Positions 56,978 through 64,000 of a DNA stretch of 64,000 bases are shown here, piece by piece. The DNA is taken from contig JADKFV010000012.1 of the NCBI GenBank assembly GCA_016717325.1, positions 1-64,000 of the forward strand, in the 5' to 3' direction. The position numbers were made by a program, and so were the translations under genes. Numbering within the stretch: position 1 is the stretch's first letter; each line of letters begins with the position of its first letter. This DNA is from Bacteroidota bacterium (GTDB lineage: Bacteria; Bacteroidota; Bacteroidia; AKYH767-A; OLB10). The notes under the pieces are model-generated. The model was given only the letters and a program-made list of their open reading frames with translations. It was not told the origin of the DNA and did not search any database.

Positions 56978-58348
56978 ATGGAAAATATTAAAGAATATAT
57001 TAACAAAAACGAACAAAGATTTTTAAGTGAATTAATGGAATGGTTGCGCATTCCATCGGTAAGTGCCGATAGTAAATACAAAGATGATGTGGCACGTGCA
57101 GCAAAATTTATTGCCGAAAAATTTACCATTGCCGGTGCCGATAAAGTTGAAATTTGCCCTACAGAAGGGCATCCCATTGTATATGGCGAAAAAATTATCG
57201 ATCCCAAATTAAAAACCGTTTTGGTATACGGCCACTACGATGTGCAGCCTGCCGACCCTGTTGAATTGTGGGAATCGCCACCCTACGAACCACAAATACG
57301 TGATGGAAAGATATTTGCCCGTGGAGCTTGTGACGATAAAGGACAAGTATACATGCATGTGAAAGCATTCGAAATGATGATGCAAATGAACCAACTGCCT
57401 TGCAATATAAAATTTATGATTGAAGGCGAAGAAGAATGTGGTTCGGCAAATCTTGGAACATTTGTTAAAAACAATAAAGAAAAATTAAAAGCCGATGTTA
57501 TTCTTATTTCCGATACCGGCTTGGTTGCAAACGATATTCCAAGTATTGATGTTGGCTTACGGGGTTTAAGTTACATAGAAGTGGAAGTTACAGGCCCCAA
57601 TCGCGATTTACATTCAGGAGTGTATGGAGGTGCCGTAGGAAATCCTATTCAGATTCTGTGTAAAATGATAACAGACATGAAAGATGAAAACAACCACATA
57701 ACCATTCCTGGATTTTATGATGATGTGTTGGAACTGAATGATGCTGAACGTACAGAACTTAATAAAACACCTTTCGATTTAGAAGAATACAAAACAGATT
57801 TAGGTGTAAAAGATGTTTTAGGCGAAAAAGGATTTACCACAATTGAGCGCACCGGTATTCGTCCCACTTTTGAACTGAATGGCATATGGGGTGGCTATAT
57901 TGGCGAAGGTTCGAAAACAGTATTGCCTTCAAAAGCATTTGCAAAAATTTCGATGCGGTTGGTGCCCAATCAAAAGTCGGATAAGATTACAGAATTGTTC
58001 ACAAAATATTTTGAAGCCGTTGCACCAGATTGTGTAACAGTAAAAGTACACCCCCACCATGGAGGTGAGCCTTACGTGTGCCCTACGGATAGTGTTGCTT
58101 ATAACGCAGCCGCCAAAGCCATGGAAACCACATTCGGTATAAGACCTATACCAACACGTGGCGGTGGCAGTATTCCTATTGTTGCTTTATTCGAACGCGA
58201 ATTAGGATTAAAATCGGTACTGATGGGATTTGGCCTCGACAGCGATTTGATACATTCTCCAAACGAACATTTCGGAGTTTTCAATTTCTTGAAAGAAATA
58301 GAAACTATACCACACTTTTATATGAACTATGCCGAAGCTGCAAAATAA
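56978..58348 (+). CDS. M20 family dipeptidase
   Basis: 456 residues from ATG 56978 (MENIKEYINKNEQRFLSEL); an upstream TTG is not needed. Zinc-site motifs: VLVYGHYDVQPADPVELWESPPYEP, FARGACDDKGQVYMHVKA, MIEGEEECGSANL, ISDTGLVAND and a C-terminal DLIHSPNEHFG. The dimerisation domain sits between (GLRGLSYIEVEVTGPNRDLHSG). The group hydrolyses dipeptides or related amides in the cytoplasm. Divergent from the PKD gene. Confidence 0.94.
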   Translation: MENIKEYINKNEQRFLSELMEWLRIPSVSADSKYKDDVARAAKFIAEKFTIAGADKVEICPTEGHPIVYGEKIIDPKLKTVLVYGHYDVQPADPVELWESPPYEPQIRDGKIFARGACDDKGQVYMHVKAFEMMMQMNQLPCNIKFMIEGEEECGSANLGTFVKNNKEKLKADVILISDTGLVANDIPSIDVGLRGLSYIEVEVTGPNRDLHSGVYGGAVGNPIQILCKMITDMKDENNHITIPGFYDDVLELNDAERTELNKTPFDLEEYKTDLGVKDVLGEKGFTTIERTGIRPTFELNGIWGGYIGEGSKTVLPSKAFAKISMRLVPNQKSDKITELFTKYFEAVAPDCVTVKVHPHHGGEPYVCPTDSVAYNAAAKAMETTFGIRPIPTRGGGSIPIVALFERELGLKSVLMGFGLDSDLIHSPNEHFGVFNFLKEIETIPHFYMNYAEAAK

Positions 58349-58636
58349 TTTTGCTATGCTCTCAAAACGATTGACAAGAATTATTCAGAGCAATAGATTT
58401 TTTGCAAATTTCTCATGTTCGAAAAGTCAAATTCATTTTATACTAAACTAAGAAAGGTATAAATTTTCTTATCAACAATTCGGCTGATGGAGTTAAATAT
58501 TTCTATGCCGACTTTATTGAACCCTTTCAGGTATTCGCATTAACTTAATTTTTACTATTTCCTTCTAAAGTCCGGCAGAAGCGATATATTGTATCAAAGG
58601 ATTTTAAGGTGTGCTTCATTGTGATGGCATCGTATT
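58349..58636. other. Intergenic stretch, no gene seen
   Basis: 288 bases after the dipeptidase gene, AT-rich, with stops in all frames. First part of an 850-base gene-free region whose remainder is repeats. Confidence 0.4.
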
Positions 58637-58770
58637 GATGGTGGTTGAAAACCCGGATAATACACAAAAGAGTAACGGGATGGTGGTGATGGTTTGTGAG
58701 GACACAAACAATGGCAGAGTAACGGCATTGCGATGATGGTTTTTGGAGACACAAACCATGGCTGGCGCGG
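58637..58770. repeat. Degenerate tandem repeat, about 50-bp unit
   Basis: 'gatggtggttg...acacaaaagagtaacgg' (from about 58638), then 'gatggtggtgatggtttgtg' with 'gacacaaacaatggcagagt' (from about 58679) and 'gatgatggtttttggagac' with 'acaaaccatggc' (from 58732). Each unit joins a GATGGTG-type start, a GACACAAA core and an AGTAACGG end, with much drift. Noncoding. Confidence 0.55.
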
Positions 58771-58815
58771 CTTGGCTTACGAAATTTTGGTAACAACGAA
58801 AAACCACCTGCATCA

Positions 58816-58933
58816 AAGTTCCGTAGGAACGAAATTTTTGTTGCGGTATTTTTTCACGCTTAAAATATCATCCCTACGGAATTCTTTTTTTTATTCTTGT
58901 TTCTACCAAAATATCGTCCCTACGGGACTTTCA
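58816..58933. repeat. REP-like repeats with a TCCCTACGG core
   Basis: Three copies of an intergenic motif: 'agttccgtaggaacgaaat' at 58817-58835 (inverted), 'aaaatatcatccctacgga' near 58861-58880 and 'aaaatatcgtccctacggg' near 58909-58928. The first pairs with either of the others to form a stem-loop. The motif resembles short palindromic repeats common between genes in this phylum. Confidence 0.7.
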
Positions 58934-59050
58934 ACGATTTTAATTTATTTTAGGTAGACGCCAATGTTTTTTAGGGTTAATGAAAATTGCATTGTGCTAA
59001 AAAATAACTGTGCGTAAATTCAACTCAAATAAAGTATAAAATATTTTTAC

Positions 59051-59287
59051 CAATTCCATATTTGCACATTTTTGCAAAAATGGAATTGGATTCCATATTT
59101 ACAGTTTTTTGCAAATATGGAATTTCGATAAACCAACATTGTTTTTTTTTACGCCAATAAGATTGGATTCCATATTTACAGTTTTTTTTTGCAAATATGG
59201 AATTGAAGCAAAATGGTATTAAAAGTATTTTTTTTGCAAAAATGGAATTGGATTCCATAATTACATATATTTGCAAAAATGGAATTG
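59051..59287. promoter_or_regulatory. Cluster of palindromes ahead of the DUF4143 ATPase gene
   Basis: Palindromes at 59051-59088, 59090-59123, 59167-59203 and 59252-59285 share left arms of the type ATTCCATATTTACA and right arms TGCAAAWATGGAAT; an extra right arm lies at 59235-59250. So five right arms and four left arms occur in 240 bases. The last ends 4 bases before the ATG of the ATPase, overlapping the ribosome-binding region. This fits either operators for a repressor or RNA hairpins that control the start of translation. Confidence 0.8.
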
Positions 59288-59289
59288 CA

Positions 59290-60444
59290 ATGATAAGCAG
59301 ATTGATCCTTCCTACCGCAAAAGAAACGCTTCGTCAATTTAGAGCGGTTTGTATTACCGGCCCCAGGCAAAGCGGTAAAACCACATTGAGCAAACAATTA
59401 TTTGCCGGTAAGCCGTATGTAAATTTCGAAAATCCTGATGTGCAAAAACTTGCCGATGAAAGCCCACGGGCCTTTTTACATAAATACCGCAACGGTGCAG
59501 TGTTTGACGAAGTGCAGCGTGTGCCTCACATTTTCAGATATCTGCAAGGTGTGCTCGACAATAATAATAAACGCGGGCAATTTATTCTTACCGGTTCAAA
59601 TAATTTTTTGTTGCAAGAGCAAGTTTCACAATCGCTAGCCGGGCGAGCGGGGTATTTATCATTATTACCCTTGAGTTATGCCGAGTTATCGAAAACAAAA
59701 TATGCAACAAGCGAAGCAAATAAAAACATCTTAACCGGAGGCTATCCAGAAATCTGGAACCAAAAATTGTCGCCTGGAATTTGGCTTAACAGTTATATGC
59801 AAACATACATTCAACGCGATGTAAGATTGCTGCGCAATATTACCAACATGGCCGCTTTCAATCGGTTCGTTTATTTGTGTGCAAATTATGCAGGGCAAAT
59901 ACTTAACCGCGATGAGTTGGCAAAGCAAACGGGTGTGGATACAAAGACCATTCTTGCCTGGCTCGGATTATTAGAAAACAGTTACATCATTTTCCAACTA
60001 CAACCATGGTACAACAATTTGAATAAGCGAATTATAAAAAGTCCGAAATTGTTTTTTTACGATACAGGTTTATTATGCCATTTACTGGGGATAAAAAGTG
60101 TAACAGCATTGCAGCAAAATAATGCCTATGGTGCCATTTTCGAAAATTGGATTATTTCGGAGCTTCGTAAAAATAATTTTAACAGCGGGTTAAATGATGG
60201 CATGTACTTTTTCAGAGACAGCACAGGAAACGAAGTGGATCTGATTATGGAACGAGATGGAGAAACAATAGCAATCGAAATAAAAGCAAGCAAAAAGTTT
60301 GACAACAGTATGGTGCGTGGATTAAATTATTGGCAAAAATACCAGCCCAAAAGCCACTGTATGTTGATACATGGAGGTACAACACATAAAATGATGAATG
60401 ACAAATTGAGTGTTCTTCCGTGGACCGAAATTGCAAATATTTAG
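59290..60444 (+). CDS. AAA+ ATPase with DUF4143 domain
   Basis: 384 residues from ATG 59290 (MISRLILPTAKETLRQF); a longer frame runs back through the palindromes and is rejected. AAA_14 domain: Walker A GPRQSGKT at 24-31, Walker B VFDE at 71-74, sensor-like ILTGSNNFLL. The DUF4143 part has a PD-(D/E)XK-like signature NEVDLIMERDGETIAIEIKAS near residue 315-335. This family is common and variable in number in Bacteroidota and archaea. Its role is unknown, with stress or defence suggestions only by analogy. The palindrome cluster in front suggests tight control. Confidence 0.88.
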   Translation: MISRLILPTAKETLRQFRAVCITGPRQSGKTTLSKQLFAGKPYVNFENPDVQKLADESPRAFLHKYRNGAVFDEVQRVPHIFRYLQGVLDNNNKRGQFILTGSNNFLLQEQVSQSLAGRAGYLSLLPLSYAELSKTKYATSEANKNILTGGYPEIWNQKLSPGIWLNSYMQTYIQRDVRLLRNITNMAAFNRFVYLCANYAGQILNRDELAKQTGVDTKTILAWLGLLENSYIIFQLQPWYNNLNKRIIKSPKLFFYDTGLLCHLLGIKSVTALQQNNAYGAIFENWIISELRKNNFNSGLNDGMYFFRDSTGNEVDLIMERDGETIAIEIKASKKFDNSMVRGLNYWQKYQPKSHCMLIHGGTTHKMMNDKLSVLPWTEIANI

Positions 60445-60569
60445 CAGTGATGCCTGACAATGTTTTATTTTCACAAATGCCTATAAAACAGGGAAATAAT
60501 ATATTCACAAATACGTATTGTGGGAATAACAAAACAATGAGTTAATTTGTTGATTGTAAAAAAAAATAA

Positions 60570-61705
60570 ATGAAAATTGGAATAGTGTGTTACCCAACAT
60601 TTGGCGGTAGCGGAGTAATAGCCACTGAATTGGGAAAAGCTTTGGCAATGAATGGACATAAAGTTCATTTTATAACTTATAATCAGCCGGTGCGCTTAGA
60701 TCATTTTCATGAAAATATTTCCTATCATGAAGTCACCATTCCCGATTATCCCTTATTCGAATTTGTGCCTTACGAAAACGCATTGACAAGCAAAATGGTT
60801 GATGTGGCAAAGTATGAAAAGCTCGATTTATTCCACGTACACTACGCCATTCCGCACGCATCGGCAGCATACCTTGCAAAACAAATCCTTGCATCGGAAG
60901 GATTTCATGTACCCTTTATGACTACGTTGCATGGTACCGATATCACTTTGGTGGGAAAAAATCCAAGTTACGCGCCTGTGGTAACCTTTGCAATAAATCA
61001 TTCGGATATTGTTACAACAGTATCTGAAAGTTTGAAAGAAGAAACATTTTTAAATTTCAAAATCACCAAGCATATTGATGTTGTTCCTAACTTTATTGAC
61101 TTGTCGCGCTTCAACAAGCAGCGTAAAGATCATTTCAAAAAGCAATAGCACCCGCGGGAGAAAAAATAATTGTTCATACTTCAAACTTCCGCAAGGTAAA
61201 GCGCACACAAGATGTAATTTATGCATTCGAAAAAATAATAAAAAAAGTGCCTGCAAAATTGCTCATGATAGGTGATGGGCCCGAACGTGTTTATTGTGAG
61301 CAACTTTGCCGCGATTTGAAGGTATGTGACGATGTACGCTTTTTGGGAAAGCAAGAAATGATTGAAGAAATTCTTTCGGTGTGCGATTTGTTTTTTATGC
61401 CTAGCGAAACTGAAAGCTTTGGATTGGCAGCACTTGAAGCTATGGCTTGTCAGGTACCGGTGATATCAACCAATTCGGGAGGCATGCCAGAACTGAACGT
61501 GCAAGGAGTAACCGGTTATCTTAGTAATGTTGGCGATATTGACGACATGGCAAAAAATTCCGTTGATTTATTGTTGAATGAAGAAAAGCTTCTGCAATTC
61601 AAAAAAAACGCCCTTGCGCATGCTGCCACTTTCGATATCGACAAAATCAGACCCATGTATGAAAGACTATACGAGCAATGCTTTGAGGCCCAGGAAATAA
61701 AATAA
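60570..61705 (+). CDS. bshA: Bacillithiol biosynthesis glycosyltransferase BshA, one frameshift
   Basis: About 379 residues, GT4 family. N-terminal domain MKIGIVCYPTFGGSGVIATE with the donor-contact glycine loop, NGHKVHFITYNQPVRLD, LFHVHYAIPHASAAYLA and TLHGTDITLVG. C-terminal domain: IGDGPERVYCEQL, VRFLGKQEMIEEIL, and the E(x7)E-type motif PSETESFGLAALEAMACQVPV. One A is missing at 61137-61141 ('caaaaagcaat'); restoring it gives KKAIAPAGEKIIVHTSNFRKVKRTQDVI, a perfect family match, so error rather than decay. It makes GlcNAc-malate, the first step towards bacillithiol; bshC is at the other end of the window. Confidence 0.94.
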
Positions 61706-61736
61706 TTTGGAATTTCTTTTGATGGTACGTATACGG

Positions 61737-63705
61737 TTACTGTTGTTTTCCTGCTGCCCATAATTGCATTTGTTGTTGGTTCACCGCATACCCTGCAGCT
61801 TGAGCCAGATTAGCACTTTGCAAAGCAGCATTAAAATTATTCATTGATGCATACACAACTCCTTTAAGCCAGTTTGCTTCACCGGGAGAACCGCCACGTT
61901 GAATAAATAAATCAAGATACTTTAGTGCTTCCTGAGGTTTCTTTTGTTGCATTTGTGTTTTTCCCAGATTGAGATAAGCATCTTTAAAATCGGGGTTGAT
62001 TTGCAAAGCCCTGTTATAATCCACAATTGCTTTATCAATTTCACCTTTCATGGCATAATAATTACCACGGTTTCCATATGCCTCAAACATTTCGGGCTTA
62101 TAAGAAATGGCTTTATTAAAATTATCGAATCCATCCTCTAGCCTACCCTGCACACAATTTACTATTCCAAGATTTACCAATGCCTGGTGCGATTTAGGAT
62201 TTATTTTCAATGCTTTTTCAAGTTTTTCGCGTGCCAATTCATACTTTCCCTGAGAGCGATAAATATCGCCTAAGATGACATGAGGCTCAAGGTAATCTTC
62301 TTTAAAAGCAATAGCCTGGTTCAGATCGGGAATAGCCTTGTCAAACTCATTGCGACTTTTATACTCATTGCCCCTGTTGTTATATGCAATAGGAATACGC
62401 GAGTCTTTAGAAATAACATCGTTCCAAAAAGTGATACTATCTTGCCATACATTGCACCGTTCGCGTGTATTGAAAATTAACCAAACACTGTACACAGCTA
62501 TTAACCCTAATCCAATATTCTTACTCAATTGAAAAGGACCATTACCCGAAGCAAAATATTGAACACCCAGTCCTATAAATAAATAAACCGCCAAAGACGA
62601 TATATATGTATATCGTTCCGAAAATATAGTAGGGCCTATGGTATACAGCATTAATATGAGGAAAGTAGTGGCGGTAAAAAATCCTGCCAGCACTACAATC
62701 CAGCGGGTTTTGCGCCAGGAATAAATTATCAAACCCAAAAAAGCAAGTACAATTATTGGTGCGATATAATATTGCACAGGCAATGTTTGATTGCCCACAA
62801 TGGGATATTGGTAATACCCACTTTGACCGTATGGAAAAGACGGACTTTGCAAAATATTGCAACAAATTATGTGAAGCAAAAAACAAGCGTTCCACCAAAG
62901 TGTAAGTATCACCGGTAGGAGTAAATGCATCCTCAGGTTTGGTTACTTTGAGCCAAACTATACCCAATATGAGCGCAAGAATGAGATAAGGAATTTTTTC
63001 GAGAAACAACTTAACCGATAGTTTGCGCGAATAAAGTACATCGATAAGAAATAAAACCGGCACCAATGACACGGCCATGGCTTTTGAGAAAATTGAAAAT
63101 ACAAAAAACACAACCGACACTATAAGCCACTTGGTTTGCGATTTTTGCACATAAAGAATATAAAAAATAAACGAGGCAAAAAAGAACATAGTGTATAGCA
63201 AATCTTTACGCTCTGCTGCCCAAGCCACAGACTCAACATGAATGCTGTGCACTCCAAATAAAAGCGAAACAGCAATGGCAATATACCTGTCTTTGAGCAG
63301 CAGTAGAGCAATAAAGGCTACAAGCAAAGTGTTAATTATATGCATTATTACACTTACCCAATGATATCCCGAGGCATCGAGCCCAAAAAAGTGATATTCA
63401 ATCATATAAGAGAAAATGTGTAAAGGCTGATAATTGGCAAAGTATGGCTCGGTAAAAATACGCTTGATGTTTTCGCCCGACATTGTCTTTATTATTGGAT
63501 TTTCAATAATATAACCCGGGTCGTCCCAGTTTGTAAAATCATTATCGAGGCAAGTGGAATAGGCCACAAAAGTAGAAACAACAACAATTGCCAGGCCAAG
63601 CCACCAATGCCAGGAAATCCCTTTTGGTATTGAAGGTTTATTCCTTTGGGGTGCCGTAGCTTTGCTTTTAGTAACAGATTTGGCCGAAACTGTGGCTTTT
63701 TTCAT
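61737..63705 (-). CDS. Membrane protein with C-terminal tetratricopeptide repeats, one frameshift
   Basis: About 656 residues. After a Lys-rich cytoplasmic start (MKKATVSAKSVTKSKATAP) come about ten transmembrane helices in a GT-C-like arrangement, with DFTNWDDPGYIIENPIIKT in the first periplasmic loop and GVHSIHVESVAWAAERKDLLYT, as in TMTC/DUF1736-type proteins. The last 200 residues hold at least five TPRs (AYNNRGNEYKSRNEFDKAI, ALVNLGIVNCVQGRLEDGF, AYGNRGNYYAMKGEIDKAI, AYLNLGKTQMQQKKPQEAL). The frame slips at 62835-62838 (A/T run; restored VFPYGQSGYYQYPI). Possibly glycosyl transfer to proteins at the inner membrane, from family resemblance only. Confidence 0.8.
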
Positions 63706-63889
63706 ACAAAACGAATAGATTAAAATGAAAATTTATCAAAACAAATACTTATTTGCATCATGCTGCAATGATTATTGACCATAGAATGTACAAAAAACGT
63801 TAAAAAACATTTAGATTAAATAATTGCAGCTAAAATACTTTTTTTAAATTCGCACCCTAAAATTTTTTAAGAAAAAAATAAAACTAAAA

Positions 63890-64000
63890 ATGGCAGATTC
63901 AAAAGAGACTACCCTTGACATTGGTGCAAGCATCAATAAATTTGAAGGATATATCGAAAACAACAAAAAAAGCTTAATAATTATTGGTGGTGCAATAGTG
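63890..64000 (+). CDS. TPR-type membrane-anchored protein, 5' part only
   Basis: ATG at 63890; 37 residues visible to the window end, MADSKETTLDIGASINKFEG then YIENNKKSLIIIGGAIV. An N-terminal soluble stretch followed by a transmembrane helix after 'IENNKKSL' is the plan of the Bacteroidota tetratricopeptide-repeat proteins related to YfgM. The rest lies outside the window, so the call rests on these residues alone. Divergent from the TPR membrane protein to its left. Confidence 0.55.
   Translation, partial: MADSKETTLDIGASINKFEGYIENNKKSLIIIGGAIV

Noticed and set aside
58545..58816. Small minus-strand frames in the repeat region
   Set aside because: They translate the degenerate tandem repeat and share no features of a real protein.
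59197..59289. Upstream in-frame start for the DUF4143 ATPase
   Set aside because: The extra residues are translated palindrome arms (ICKNGIAM-like) and do not belong to the family; the ATG at 59290 fits.
1..64000. tRNA, rRNA, transposase, integrase or prophage genes
   Set aside because: Searched for by eye; none found. A tRNA scan and covariance-model search would settle RNA genes, which are hard to exclude by reading.

Overview
The window is chromosomal DNA of a low-GC, gliding-type member of the Bacteroidota. Evidence: complete gldK-gldL-gldM-gldN with a PorP/SprF gene next to it (type IX secretion core), five large secreted proteins ending in T9SS sorting domains (four type A, one type B), TonB-dependent receptor/CarboxypepD_reg proteins, bacillithiol genes bshC and bshA, Bacteroidota-style LptE and ECF sigma factor, and TAnnTTTG-like promoters. 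The rank below phylum cannot be fixed; Chitinophagales-like is a guess. No rRNA, tRNA, CRISPR array, insertion sequence or prophage was recognised. Layout: 1-4.9 kb has bshC, a HigB/HigA-like toxin-antitoxin pair, a methyltransferase and a small secreted protein. 5-11.2 kb (minus) holds a tandem repeat, a TonB receptor, its CarboxypepD_reg neighbour and an M16 protease. 11.5-14.9 kb (plus) holds a phosphate transporter with its DUF47 partner, an aldose-1-epimerase-like protein and mazG. 15.0-24.6 kb (minus) holds topA, formimidoylglutamase, porP/sprF and gldKLMN, closed by a hairpin terminator. 25.0-39.8 kb has two copies of a two-gene module (long beta-helix T9SS protein plus a shorter repeat protein) on the minus strand, flanking miaB, a sigma-54 activator and lptE on the plus strand. 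40-49.6 kb is housekeeping (secG with an acidic TPR-like partner, S1 protein, GNAT/FemAB-like protein, S9 peptidase, RNA methyltransferase, DUF3467, FAD oxidoreductase). 49.7-50.4 kb is a DUF559 nuclease-like gene bounded by inverted GC-rich repeats. 50.4-58.3 kb has two more T9SS substrates, an ECF sigma factor and an M20 dipeptidase. 58.4-60.4 kb has repeats and a palindrome cluster in front of a DUF4143 ATPase. 60.6-64 kb has bshA, a membrane TPR protein and the start of another TPR protein. Most interesting signal: the two long beta-helix genes share a nearly identical 87-nt untranslated leader with a hairpin, a near-identical first ~15 codons, and a poly-G run inside the signal peptide (G16 in one, in frame; G13 in the other, one base out of frame). 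This looks like slip-strand phase variation of T9SS cargo. gldK also has a G9 run at its lipobox. Caution: many genes, including topA and bshA, carry one-base indels mostly in short A/T runs. That pattern points to sequence errors rather than gene decay, so every tract length here needs read-level confirmation.
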